Below, piece by piece: positions 35,817 through 46,500 of a stretch of 64,000 bases of DNA. The translations under genes were made by a program, and so were the position numbers. The notes under the pieces were generated by a model. It saw only the letters and a list, made by a program, of their open reading frames with translations, did no database searches and was not told the origin of the DNA. The first letter of the stretch is position 1; every line of letters starts with the position of its first letter. The stretch covers positions 2,085,855-2,149,854 of the forward strand of contig NC_134030.1 of the NCBI RefSeq assembly GCF_964204645.1. Direction: 5' to 3'. Source of the stretch: Tubulanus polymorphus. Its lineage: Eukaryota; Nemertea; Palaeonemertea; Tubulaniformes; Tubulanidae.

Positions 35817-36125
35817 CTCTATCATATATCTCCATTAACTCCTGTCTCATATCTCCATAAACTCCTCTATCATATCCACATAAACTCCTCTCTCATATCT
35901 ACATTAACTCCTCTCTCATATCTCCATTAACTCCTCTCTCATATCTACATAAACTCCTCTCTCATATCTCCATAAACTCCTCTATCATATCTACATAAAC
36001 TCCTCTATCATATCTACATAAACTCCTCTATCATATCTACATAAACTCCTCTCTCATATCTACATAAACTCCTCTCTCCATAAACTCCTCTCTCATATCT
36101 CCATAAACTCCTCTCTCATATCTCT
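35817..36125. repeat. 23-bp pyrimidine-rich minisatellite, ~13 copies
   Basis: Units read CATAAACTCCTCTCTCATAT followed by CTA or CTC, with a period of 23 bp. Variants alternate between CTACAT and CTCCAT and between CTATCATAT and CTCTCATAT. One unit near 36,070 is shortened. Confidence 0.92.
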
Positions 36126-36935
36126 CATGCCTTATTGATTTCAACAAGAGATGCAGAACTAATTTAACAAGAATTTTGAATCCAAACCTTGATTCTGGTG
36201 ATCGTTAGAATCGGTAGAGATTAATATAAATCAATAAAACTTCACTCAACTGTGATAACAACTAATTTTCCAATCCGAGATCTTTATTTGATACTTTCTT
36301 TATCAGAGATTCTTAATCATTGCAATTTTGCAGATTTTTTGCATTATTCTATTCTATCCTATGTTCAATTATGAACTGATAAATTCATGCATTGAAGACT
36401 GATCGAGTGAACTTTCACACCTTAGAAATTTAATGAAATTGATTACCGTAGTCTTTGCTGTGGTTTCCTATCATGCGCAATTTTTTATCTGGACGATATA
36501 TGTATTTCTATTCCTTATGAGTAAATATTTTAAATTCCTCCGATCACATTTGAAGGACTTCTTTCCGTTGTTGAGCATTAGATATTGACATTCCAATCAT
36601 TTCAAGTTTTCCTGGGATATCAATTATTTAATCTTTAACTCTATGAAATCAAGTAAATAACAATTCCATGGTTTTACACTTGAAGTAAGAACATCATAGC
36701 ATTTGGGGGGGGGGAGGGCAACATGGAACATCGAACAATCCATTTCAATGTAGTTTCCTAAAGAATCGCTGTTCCATCTCCATGTTCCAAGTTTGATAAG
36801 GAATCACATTTTGTGAATCATAGCCGTTCTTCTCGATTTGAAAAAAAATCCACTTTTTTTCAAAAATCCACTTTTTATTGTAGAGATTGATTTCCTGCAT
36901 ATCCCAAAAGACATTTGCAAAGGCTGACCATGGCA
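36126..36935. other. Single-copy AT-rich stretch with a 10-G run
   Basis: No supported gene. A run of ten G at 36,705-36,714 on plus, followed by AGGG, is conspicuous in this AT-rich context. A 63-codon minus-strand frame at 36,745-36,936 includes poly-Lys/Phe-type low complexity and is probably chance. Confidence 0.4.
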
Positions 36936-36984
36936 TTAGAATAGATGACTGTCACAATTAAATAGATGGTATGGATGGTTACTG

Positions 36985-37300
36985 CTGCAAACAAGTAGTA
37001 ATGCAAGGATGGTAAATGCTTCAGCATCATGGGAAGCACAATGAACCTTAGTTAATAAGGTATTGTAAAAGAAGTAATGCAAGGGTGTTAAATGCTTCAT
37101 TGTGAGAAGCAAAATGAACCTTAGTGAATAAGGTGTTGTGAAAGATGTATCGCAAGACTCGAATTTCAGAACGCAAAAAGGCAAAAGAAGTAATGCGAGG
37201 ATTGTAAATGCTTCAGCATCGTGAGAAGCAAAATGAACCTTAGTTGATACGGTATTGTAAAGAAGGTATAACAAGGATGGTAAATGCTGAAGCATCGTGA
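36985..37300 (-). repeat. ~80-bp tandem repeat, four copies
   Basis: Units carry TAAATGCTTCAGCATCGTGA then GAAGCAAAATGAACCTTAG and GTATTGTAAAAGAAGTAATG. Copies start near 36,985, 37,065, 37,183 and 37,266, with about 35 bp of extra sequence between the second and third. Each has the palindrome TGCTTCAGCA or a variant of it. Minus-strand frames cross it in two registers, one continuing from the protein-like frame described at 37,166-37,663. Confidence 0.85.
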
Positions 37301-37663
37301 GACATCCTGATTGAGCTTGACGGCTGAGCAAGGCGGTGCCCCAACTGGAGTGCCCGATGTTGATACCTGGGCAGGTGCTTTAATAGTATCATTATCATCC
37401 TCTTTATCACTACTTGCTTCCTTCAAATTTGGCTGACTCAGCAGGGAAGGACGAGCCACATGTTCAGGATTAGAATTTATCCTTTTTTCTCGAAAAAACA
37501 GACCTCTGTGACTATATGTGGATGATTGGTGACCAACAGTCACATCAGTTTCAGCTTCCATCAGCCTTTTTTCTTCACATAAATATTTTGATAGAGAAGG
37601 AACCTTCCAAAACCATACGCCTGGATTTTCTGTCTCTTGGAAGACATTCTTCGGATCGTTAAT
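37166..37663 (-). CDS. Protein-like open frame, probable exon of an unrecognised gene
   Basis: Stop-free for 165 codons, the longest such stretch I found in the window. The start is unclear; the first ATG is at 37,561, but frame and composition are good from about 37,645. It reads NVFQETENPGVWFWKVPS, then LSKYLCEEKRLMEAETDV, then FFREKRINSNPEHVARPS, then an acidic and Ser-rich part (SSDKEDDNDTIKAPAQ), and ends in sequence from the 80-bp repeat after about VKLNQD. The first half is varied and looks like a true exon; the tail is probably intron or repeat. Damaged copies of its first 25 codons occur at 39,260-39,320 and 40,975-41,040 with stops. I cannot name the family. Confidence 0.45.
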   Translation of the reverse strand: MNDPKNVFQETENPGVWFWKVPSLSKYLCEEKRLMEAETDVTVGHQSSTYSHRGLFFREKRINSNPEHVARPSLLSQPNLKEASSDKEDDNDTIKAPAQVSTSGTPVGAPPCSAVKLNQDVSRCFSIYHPCYTFFTIPYQLRFILLLTMLKHLQSSHYFFCLFAF

Positions 37664-37685
37664 TTAAGCATTATTTGCCTTAAAT

Positions 37686-37886
37686 TCAACGCACAATATG
37701 AACCATATCACCATTGACAACAGATGAGGCCGTATTAAATTGCGCGCCGAATACCGAACTAAATGATCGATTGTTGAAAGTTGTCAATGCTCCGCATGCA
37801 CAGAAGCACAGTTCACCAACTGACGGAGGAGCAAACTCAAAAGGAGTTTCAATAATGTAAGGAAGAGTTTGTAACAGACCTTTCAT
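37686..37886 (-). CDS. Protein-like open frame upstream of the previous one, unit B1
   Basis: Sixty-six codons from an ATG at 37,886: MKGLLQTLPYIIETPFEF, APPSVGELCFCACGALTT, FNNRSFSSVFGAQFNTAS, then SVVNGDMVHIVR and a stop. It looks like protein and lies just before the 37,166-37,663 frame on the same strand. A short intron (possible donor GTGCGT) or a frameshift may separate them. The copies in units B2 and B3 carry an 8-bp difference after FNNR that switches the reading frame, and unit B1 has a TAG a few codons upstream of the ATG. Function unknown. Confidence 0.4.
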   Translation of the reverse strand: MKGLLQTLPYIIETPFEFAPPSVGELCFCACGALTTFNNRSFSSVFGAQFNTASSVVNGDMVHIVR

Positions 37887-38514
37887 ATAGATGTCCTATA
37901 CCGGAAGGGCTCTGCTGCGAGTCAAGTGGCTTCAGACTGATCTCTTAGTCTTTTGTGATGTTTTCTAATAATTGTAAATCTGGAATGAAAAAAAAAAACA
38001 TTAAGTATCATGTATATTAAACATTAATGACACGTCCACGTATAACTTACTTTCTATTGATTAGACACAGCTTTGAATATGAATAATATGATGAATATTT
38101 CACAATTTGGAACATTTTGAAACCCGGAAATGAATTTACTTCCTCAAGTTATTTCTCATCCACCAGAGCCTCTTACTCACTATCCAATTCAATTCAATAC
38201 AAACTTTATTCACCATTTGATTTGTTTGCAAATTCAATAAATTCTTGAGTGCTGACAAAAATTGCAGCATTCATTAAAATGAAAAATTTATACTCAAACA
38301 ATTGAGAAATCTAATTCTAATGATATTAGATGTTTCAGGTGAATAACTGATGATATTCAAAATAATTGAGATTGAGACAATTTTGAGTTTTTGGAAATCC
38401 AATAATGTGGAGATATGAGATAGAATAATTTGAGATGTTTGTCAAAAATAATTAAGAATTTGAGATATCTAATATGAAATGATTGAGATTGATAAAGTAG
38501 TGTTTGATACTTAC

Positions 38515-38712
38515 TCAAATCAACAAAATGCGCTGAAGGGAGCAGGCTCCAACTTCAGGACCTTGGCTTGCACCAGCACCATCAAACCAGTAAGAAGACT
38601 TTTTTCTGACGCTGTGGTTGATGTATTAGTTGTAGATGTCGTATCTGTGGTTGTTGACTGCTGTTGACTTGTCTGCTTTTGACAACTGCTGCTGCTGCTG
38701 CTGCTGCTACTA
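38515..38712 (-). other. Candidate CAG-tract exon, unit B1
   Basis: 198 bp. The acceptor is CTACATTTCAG and the donor GTAAGT. The triplet tract is 7 CTG on plus (38,686-38,706) plus CTACTA. This copy lacks a 16-bp insertion found in the others, and its Ser frame is therefore open for about 62 codons: poly-Ser, then CQKQTSQQQSTTTDTTST, then TASEKSLLTGLMVLVQ, stopping at TGA just before the donor. It may preserve the ancestral coding form, a Ser/Thr-rich segment. In segment A the corresponding codon is CGA. Confidence 0.4.
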
Positions 38713-39330
38713 CTGAAATGTAGAAAGAGATTTCATAAAAAATCTCGAGAATTGAAATGATAAATCATAAGAAATAATGTCGTCGAAATTTATGTAACCC
38801 AGTGAAAAATACATTTAATTATCAATTAATCATCACTATCTAAATATTAGATATTCAAAAGAAGCCACCAGAATTAAATGGGTCACAATTTCAAAATCAA
38901 TTGGCGGCGCTTCGAATGAAAGATTTCTATAGATTTGAGTCATGGTTGAATAGACTGAGCTGTCTATGTATTACACCTAGGCATGTCAGCTAGCCGCTTT
39001 AGCGCGAATATTGCTACACCAGAAAACTTAAGCAAAAATTAAAAATTGCATATACTTTCTTAATTACTACCACTATCTACATTGAAAATCAATATATATA
39101 TATATGTTATGGAAATAACGATTTCTTCAAAAAATCAAAAAGTAACACGGAAAGTGCTTATAATTAGTAAGATAACCAAATTTACACACATTTCACACCT
39201 ATTTATGATTTGTACTTGCGGACGTTTGAAATTAACTTGCGTAAACAGTACAACGAATATATTTTGATAGAGAAGGAAACTTCCAAAACTATACGCCTGC
39301 TCTTGGAAGACATTCTTCTGGATTGTTAAT

Positions 39331-39564
39331 TTAATCTTTATTTGCCTCAAATTCAACGCACAATATGAACCGTATCACCATTGACAACAGATAAGGCCGT
39401 ATTAAATTGCGCGCCGAATACCGAACTAAATGATAATGAAATCGATTGTTGAAAGTTGTCAATGCTCCGCATGCACAGGAGAAGCACAGTTCACCAACTG
39501 ACGGAGGAGCAAACTCAAAAGGAGTCTCAATAATGTAAGGAAGAGTTTGTAACAGACCTTTCAT
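39331..39564 (-). pseudogene. Broken copy of the MKGLLQT frame, unit B2
   Basis: It is open for 77 codons but changes frame after FNNR relative to unit B1, reading FHYHLVRYSARNLIRPYL. It then stops before a damaged copy of the VFQETENPG segment (a 9-bp deletion and a TAG at 39,260-39,320). An extra T at the IYMKG position (GATTGTCC against GATGTCC) breaks the upstream frame. Confidence 0.5.
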
Positions 39565-40193
39565 ATAGATTGTCCAATACCGGAAGGGCTCTGCTGCGAG
39601 TCAAGTGTCTTCAGACTGATCTCTTGATGTTTTCTAATAATTGTATATCTGGAATGAAAAAAAAATCATTAAGTATCATGTATATTAAACATTAATGACA
39701 CGTCCACTTATAACTTACTTTCTATTGATTAGACACAGCTTTGAATATGAATAATATGATGAATATTTCACAATTTGGAACATTTTGACCGGATTTTGAA
39801 ACCCGGAAATGAATTTACTTCCTCAAGTTATTTCTCATCCACCAGAGCCTCTTACTCACTATCCAATTCAATTCAATCCAAACTTTATTCACCATTTGAT
39901 TTGTTTGCAAATTCAATAAATTCTTGAGTGCTGACAAAAATTGCAGCATTCATCAAAATGAAAAATTTTTACTCGTACAATTGAGAAATCTTATTCTAGT
40001 GATATTAGATGTTTGAGGTGAATAACTGATGATATTCAAAATAATTGAGATTGAGACAATTTTGAGTTTTTGGAAATCCAATCATGTGGAGATTTGAGAT
40101 AGAATAATTTGAGATGTTTGTCAAAATTAATTGAGAATTTGAGATATCTAATATGAAATGATTGAGATTGATAAAGAAGAGTTTGATACTTAC

Positions 40194-40380
40194 TCAAATC
40201 AACAAAATGCGCTGAAGGAAGCAGGCTCCAATTTCAGGACCTTGGCTAACACCAGCGCCATTAAACCAGTAAGAAGACTTTTTTCTGACGCTGTGGTTGA
40301 TGAATTAGTTGTAGATATCGTATCTGTGGTTAATTGTTACAGTTGTTGTTGATTGCTGTTGACTTGTCTGCTTTTGACAA

Positions 40381-40428
<48 letters not shown>

Positions 40429-40434
40429 CGGCTA
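40194..40434 (-). other. Candidate CAG-tract exon, unit B2
   Basis: 241 bp, with acceptor CTACCTTCCAG and donor GTAAGT. The tract is 9 CTG followed by alternating TTG and CTG triplets (40,381-40,437 on plus), a different interruption pattern from unit A1. A minus-strand frame of 78 codons at 40,305-40,541 reads through the acceptor into Ser and Asn repeats. It is a repeat product. Confidence 0.45.
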
Positions 40435-41053
40435 CTGGAAGGTAGAAAGAGAAAATAAAAAATCAAGAGAATTGAAGTAATTATGTCGTCGAGGTTTATG
40501 TAACCCAGTGAAAAATAATTGTAAATACATTTAATTATCAATTAATCATTGCTATCTAAATATAAGATATTCAAAAGAAGACACCAGAATTAAATGGGTC
40601 GCAATTTCAAAATCAATTGGCGGCGCTTCGAATGAAAGGTTTCTATAGATTCGAGTCATGGTTGAATAGACTGAGCTGTCTATGTATTACACCTAGGCAT
40701 GTCAGCTTGCCGCTTTAGCGCGAATATTGCTACACCAGAAAACTTAAGCAATAATTAAAAATTGCATATACTTTCTTAATTACCACTATCTACATTGAAA
40801 ATCAATATATATATATATGTTATGGAAATAACGATTTCTTCAAAAAATCAAAAAGTAACACAGAAAGTGCTTATAATTAGTAAGATAACCAAATTTACAC
40901 ACATTTCACACCTATTTATGATTTGTACTTGCGGACGTTTGAAATTAACTTGCGTAAACAGTACAACGAATATATTTTGATAGAGAAGGAACCTTCCGAA
41001 ACTATACGCCTGGATTTTCTGTCTCTTAGAAGACATTCTTCTGGATTGTTAAT

Positions 41054-41326
41054 TTAAGTTTTATTTGCCTCAAATTCAACGCACAATATGAACCGTATCA
41101 CCATTGACAACAGATGAGGCCGTATTAAATTGCGCGCCGTATACCGAACTAAATGATAATGAAATCGATTGTTGAAAGTTGTCAATGCTCCGCATGCACA
41201 GGAGAAGCACAGTTCACCAACTGACGGAGGAGCAAACTCAAGAGGAGTTTCAATAATGTAAGGAAGAGTTTGTAACAGACCTTTCATATAGATGTCCAAT
41301 ACAGGAAGGGCTCTGCTGCGAGTCAA
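41054..41326 (-). pseudogene. Broken copy of the MKGLLQT frame, unit B3
   Basis: Ninety codons open from a TTG. It lacks the extra T of unit B2, so TRSRALPVLDIY joins MKGLLQT in frame. It shares the FHYHLVRY frame change. The following VFQETENPG copy at 40,975-41,040 has TAA and TAG. A TGA lies a few codons upstream, so the open part starts within the exon. Confidence 0.5.
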
Positions 41327-41915
41327 GTGGCTTCAGACGGATCTCTTAGTCTTTTGTGATGTTTTCTAATAATTGTAAATCTGGAATGAAAAAAAAAAAC
41401 ATTAAGTATCATGTATATTAAACATTAATGACACGTCCACGTATAACTTACTTTCTATTGATTAGACACAGCTTTGAATATGAATAATATGATGAATATT
41501 TCACAATTTGGAACATTTTGAAACTCGGAAATGACTTTACTTCCTCGAGTTATTTCTCATCCACCAGAGCCTCTTACTCGCTATCCAATTCAATTCAATC
41601 CAAACTTTATTCACCATTTGATTTGTTTGCAAATTCAATGAATTCTAGAGTGCTGACAAAATTTGCAGCAGTCATCAAAATGAAAAATTTTTACTCGAAC
41701 AATTGAGAAATCTTATTCTAGTGATATTAGAGGTTTGAGGTGAATAACTGATGATATTCAAAATAATTGAGATTGAGACAATTTTGAGTTTTTGGAAATC
41801 CAATAATGTGGAGATATGAGATAGAATAATTTGAGATGTTTGTCAAAAATAATTAAGAATTTGAGATATCTAATATGAAATGATTGAGATTGATAAAGTA
41901 GTGTTTGATACTTAC

Positions 41916-42126
41916 TCAAATCAACAAAATGCGCCGAAGGAAGCAGGCTCCAATTTCAGGACCTTGGCTTGCACCAGCACCATCAAACCAGTAAGAAGAC
42001 TTTTTTCTGACGCTGTGGTTGATGTATTAGTTGTAGATGTCGTATCTGTGTTTAATTGTTACAGTTGTTGTTGATTGCTGTTGACTTGTCTGCTTTTGAC
42101 AACTGCTGCTGCTGCTGCTGCTACTA
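41916..42126 (-). other. Candidate CAG-tract exon, unit B3
   Basis: 211 bp, with acceptor CTACATTTCAG and donor GTAAGT. It has the shortest tract, 6 CTG (42,103-42,120 on plus) plus CTACTA. This is the copy nearest the candidate first exon at 42,699. Confidence 0.45.
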
Positions 42127-42698
42127 CTGAAATGTAGAAAGAGATTTCATAAAAAATCTCGAGAATTGAAATGATAAATCATCAGAAATAATGTCGTCGA
42201 AATTTATGTAACCCAGTGAAAAATACATTTAATTATCAATTAATCATCACTATCTAAATATTAGATATTCGAAAGAAGCCACCAGAATTAAATGGGTCAC
42301 AATTTCAAAATCAATTGGCGGCGCTTCGAATGAAAGATTTCTATAGATTCGAGTCATGGTTGAATAGACTGAGCTGTCTATGTATTACACCTAGGCATGT
42401 CAGCTTGCCGCTTTAGCGCGAATATTGCTACACCAGAAAACTTAAGCAATAACTAAAAATTGCATATACTCTCTTAATCACCACTATCTACATTGAAAAT
42501 CAATAGATATGTTATGGAAATTACGATTTCTTCAAAAAATCAAAAAGTAACACGGAAAGTGCTTATAATTAGTAAGATAACCAAATTTACACACATTTCA
42601 CACCTATTTATGATTTGTACTTGCGGACGTTTGAAATTAACTTGCGTAAACAGTACAACGAATATTTTAGGTGAAATTTACGAGTGAAATGTTCTTAC

Positions 42699-42866
42699 CT
42701 GTAAAATGGCCGGACTTCGAAACGGGGTCAGGCGTGAGCTTTCATACTGACATCGTGACGTCACTGATCCTGACCAATGAAATTTACTAATATTCCCGCC
42801 GATCATTTTCTGATGGGATTCGAACCCGATCAACGCCACCAAAAATATCATTTCGATCGAATCCAC
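42699..42866 (-). promoter_or_regulatory. Promoter-like first exon with CRE and YY1-like motif (segment B)
   Basis: Copy of 4,155-4,322 with every motif kept: donor CAG|GTAAGA at 42,699, CCGGCCATTTTA, and TGACGTCA at 42,756-42,763. The frame from the ATG at 42,866 is also kept, with few changes. Conservation of all elements in both segments is expected from recent duplication and does not prove function. Confidence 0.4.
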
Positions 42867-43027
42867 GCAAATTCAATCGATGTTCGCCATGACATTTCCT
42901 CGGATTACACACAGTTGTCTGTCTGTCTGTTCACGCATTTAAAAACTGTTTAAGAAATATATTCTGAAAATCGCAAACGCATGCCAAATCACATACGATA
43001 CAAACTGACAATCCGATCTGTTTAACC

Positions 43028-43104
43028 ACAGATCTATGGTCCAGTGGTTAACGTGCTCGTCTGGTCAGCGGCTGGTCGTAAGTTCGAGTCCCGTTGACAC
43101 GAGC
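43028..43104 (+). mobile_element. tRNA-derived SINE head, segment B
   Basis: Copy of 4,483-4,560. A box TGGTCCAGTGG at 43,037-43,047 and B box GTTCGAGTCCC at 43,082-43,092, with the same spacing as in A. It carries a few substitutions downstream (CCCGTTGACACGAG against CCCGATGACACCAG). It is part of the segmental duplication, not an independent insertion, because the flanks match. Confidence 0.6.
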
Positions 43105-43220
43105 TTACACAGGTTGACCCGCATTCTTTTTTCGTCGGACTGCAGTCAGGCCCTAGGTCTGTTTTTTAATGTTTTAGATTGTAACGCTGGTTGGCTTCAG
43201 GAACGACAAGCAAGTGTAAT

Positions 43221-43547
43221 TCAGAGCTGTCTGATTTGCACTTTAACGGAACTGTATTCATTATTAATTCCAACAGTGACACTTAATTTCAGATTATCCA
43301 ACCTTTCATTTTGGTAATGAACACCAGTCCAGAACACTGACATCGAACACCTGCATTCTGGACACTGACCTTCAACACTTATACCGATGGCTTCTGTCGT
43401 TCTTACAAATGAAGGAATTGCGGATTTATTTTTCCCAGCAACGAAAATCAGGGAATTTGAGCATTTCTTGATAAGTCCACGGTATTGTGTCATTCTTACC
43501 AGTGACAAGTATCTCGAGGAACCCTTTGATAGGAGACAGCCCCCCAC
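43221..43547 (-). CDS. 108-codon open frame, function unknown (segment B)
   Basis: Open from a GTG at 43,547; the first ATG is at about codon 19. It reads SSRYLSLVRMTQYRGLIK, AGKNKSAIPSFVRTTEAI and a Cys pair in GQCPECRCSMSVFWTG. It does not use low-complexity repeats, so it could be an exon or a transposon fragment. Segment A has a 1-bp insertion that breaks it, which argues against constraint. Not recognised. Confidence 0.2.
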   Translation of the reverse strand: MGGCLLSKGSSRYLSLVRMTQYRGLIKKCSNSLIFVAGKNKSAIPSFVRTTEAIGISVEGQCPECRCSMSVFWTGVHYQNERLDNLKLSVTVGINNEYSSVKVQIRQL

Positions 43548-46500
43548 TGAGGGTATGTTTTAATTCAATCTGGTAATTGATGGTCAAGGGTTAGGGTAAA
43601 CCATGGAATTCAAGATTCCCTGATCTGTGAGAACTCAGTTCCACAGTTTCAGGTTAGGTTTAACCCTTGAATAAAAGTTACTCTGGAACTGTATTCTAAT
43701 TGTTGTTTAAGTCTTGTATCACTGTCAATAAGAGTTTAATAATTATTTTATTGTTCAGTTATTTTTTAGTTACAGTGTGTGAAACTGGTACCAACTGGGA
43801 CCAAAGATTCTTATCATGTTATAGCGTTTTATTGGTAGTATTTACTCATATATTCCAAAGATCTCTTGTTTTCTTACCAAATTAATTCTACATTTCGTTG
43901 ATTTTATGAAGAAAAGGTTGGTGCCGGTTTTGTTTGTGATCCGGTCGTCGAAGTAATTAAAGATTTTTAGTATTATTTTAAAGTTAGAAAAGAGAGATCC
44001 TCCATTCAGCATCAGGACGAATCAGCGTCAGTAATTAGCGGGTTCGAACTTGGCGCGATCTAACAGCTAGACTGGTACCGGTCATTCAAAATGAACATCT
44101 GACAGCGAATATTCTAGGGGTTGCTCCAGGAAAAAGACAGGGCTGAGGTTAAGTATACACTTGGATAGAAGCAGGAGCGGCTGGAGAGCTCCGGTGACAC
44201 GCAACCAACCCTGGTAATAGACTGGTTACCGGTCTCTGGGACAGGCACCAGTCTATCCTGTCAAGCGATAATATATACTTAAGGCCATATGCACGATTCG
44301 TTTTGAATTTGATTATGTTATTCAAGCAAGCAATGAAATCCGATTGAATAGAAAAATAAATTTGAATTTGGAATAATATTTAATCCTAATCAGGCAAAAG
44401 GTAGAAAGTTTCTTTTGTCCAATGTCGTATAGCGCCGCCGCGGTCGAAAATCGAACTAATCTGTCAAGTCGATAATTTTCTAAGTGAGAAGACGCCGCGT
44501 TCAGTTCGCGGTACACTGTACGTACAGTTTTTCGATACACTGCTGTTCAACAAATTTGTTTTGAAGTTGAAGTTCACAGCGCGCTATTCAGTTTTCAGAA
44601 GTAGAGGGCTAAAATAACATCATTCGTAAGATCTCAGATTGAATATTTTCATCAGATTCAGAGCTCAGTTCATTGTATAAAATGTGTTATTTCATGTATT
44701 AGACAGTTACTTCTATTACTCTGACAGGAGTTTTTATGTCATAATTTTTTTTACCTCATGTGTAACTCAATTATAGCAGAGTTGATAGTTTAATTATCAA
44801 TTATTAATTTATAAATAAATTAGTATTATTAATCTAATTATTGGATTGATTATTATTAAGAGATATGACATTATAAACATATATATAATGCACAGATATG
44901 GATGTTATATATAATGCAAAGATATGGATGTTATAATGATAGTGTATTTCTACTCGCATAGAAATGAGACTAAAGTTTTCCTGTTTGGATATTCTAAAAG
45001 CTTATAAGTCCTTTGCCAAGGATATGAATGGTTTGTGATGATATTATGTTAACTAAATTCATTTGTTGGTTGAACGATTTCAATTAATATCGCAATATTT
45101 AGCATTCGTGATATAATTAATATGATAGAGATATGGCCATTTGTCTATTGTTTATGTTAGCAAAAGATTGCATTTGATATAGAAGGCTTTAAAATGTTTT
45201 GATGTATGGTTGAGATTTACAAAATAAATGTTATGCTTACATGAGATAATTGGAACTAGATGTTTTATTTCATTTTTATCAAGTATCGATGGATGAGAAG
45301 TCTTTAGGCGATGTGCAGTTAGCCCATTAGAGTTTGCCTTAAAATACTTTACTCTCAGTCTAAGCTGAATTTAATTCATACCGCCGTTACAGTACCATAA
45401 AATTCACACAAAATCTTTAGCGTCATTGGAATAGGACGTCCCCTGTTTCACATCCGGTAGGTGTGTTGACGGTGGGTAAGTTTAATAAGGTACACCAAAT
45501 CTATTAAAACGATCGCTATTTTAAAATCAAATCATCCCGAAGAAATTGGGGATTCGAACCTATCGGATATATACTGGTACTCGGCGTCTTTCCACTTAAC
45601 AAAACGTCGTCAATAACATGAGTTCTTATTATTGCTAAGCAGCGGCGCTACCGGTACTGTCAATCGGACATCAGAAACTTTCTACCTTTTGCGTTTTTAT
45701 TCGCCGGTGAAGCAGCGGATATTTTACAGTACTCAGATATCGGAACGCCTAAAATGCGGTGGACGATATCGGCACAATTAGCGAAAACACGCAATCGGCC
45801 TGGACACAAACTGGCAGTAGTCTATCCTTGATTGCCAGAGTCGATTCCCGTTAGTGTATGAAATATCCGCTACTGTTGAGCATAGCGGCAGCACCGAACA
45901 GTATACTGAGCAGCACGTCGATTTCGCAGTATCACCGGGTTCGAGCCCAGAACATCCCTCTACATCTTCTATTCTGCATCGGTACTACTCTGAATCAGTA
46001 TCAGTAATTACTGGGTTCGAACCCGGGACACCCCTGTACATCCTCTATTCAGCATCAGAACATCTGAATCAGTAAATGACTGGGTTCGCATCTTCTTGAA
46101 CTTTCTGTACTAAAAGAATTCCCGATTTGACAGAGAAATTGTTCAGCATCTCTGATCTGATCTTTTCCTGTTGTCTGATATTCTACGGCCAACCACAAGC
46201 TCTGTACATCTTCTATTCAGCACCAGGACCACTCTGAATCAGTGTCAGTAATTACTGGATTCGAACCCGTGACACCTTTGTTAAGTGTAGGGATCAACTC
46301 ATCTCGCAGTATACTATGAACCTCTATTAGATAAGTTTATTTCTAACACATCTTCTGTTTGTAAAATAAAACTGTATCAATTTGCTGTCTATAATATTCA
46401 TCTTTAAATAAGATTGTAATCCAGCAGGTGTGCTGGGGTAAGGTGACAAACACTACAGTAAACCGGCTCACCCTTACTGGGACGAACTGAGTCCAAGATT

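Larger units (their letters stand above)
37630..42460 (-). repeat. Tandem array of three ~1.7-kb exon-like units (segment B)
   Basis: Units B1, B2 and B3 are related to the A units but are longer, because they keep about 400 bp lost from the A units. Each runs, on minus, from CAG-tract exon to middle exon to the MKGLLQT-type frame. In B2 and B3 this is followed by the first part of the 37,166-37,663 frame, which then breaks into first-intron sequence at TATCAAAATATATTCG. B1 has the intact continuation. So B2 and B3 arose by tandem duplication between that exon and intron 1. Confidence 0.8.

Noticed and set aside
36705-36718. G-quadruplex from the ten-G run.
   Set aside because: A single G run with one nearby GGG does not meet the usual four-tract pattern.
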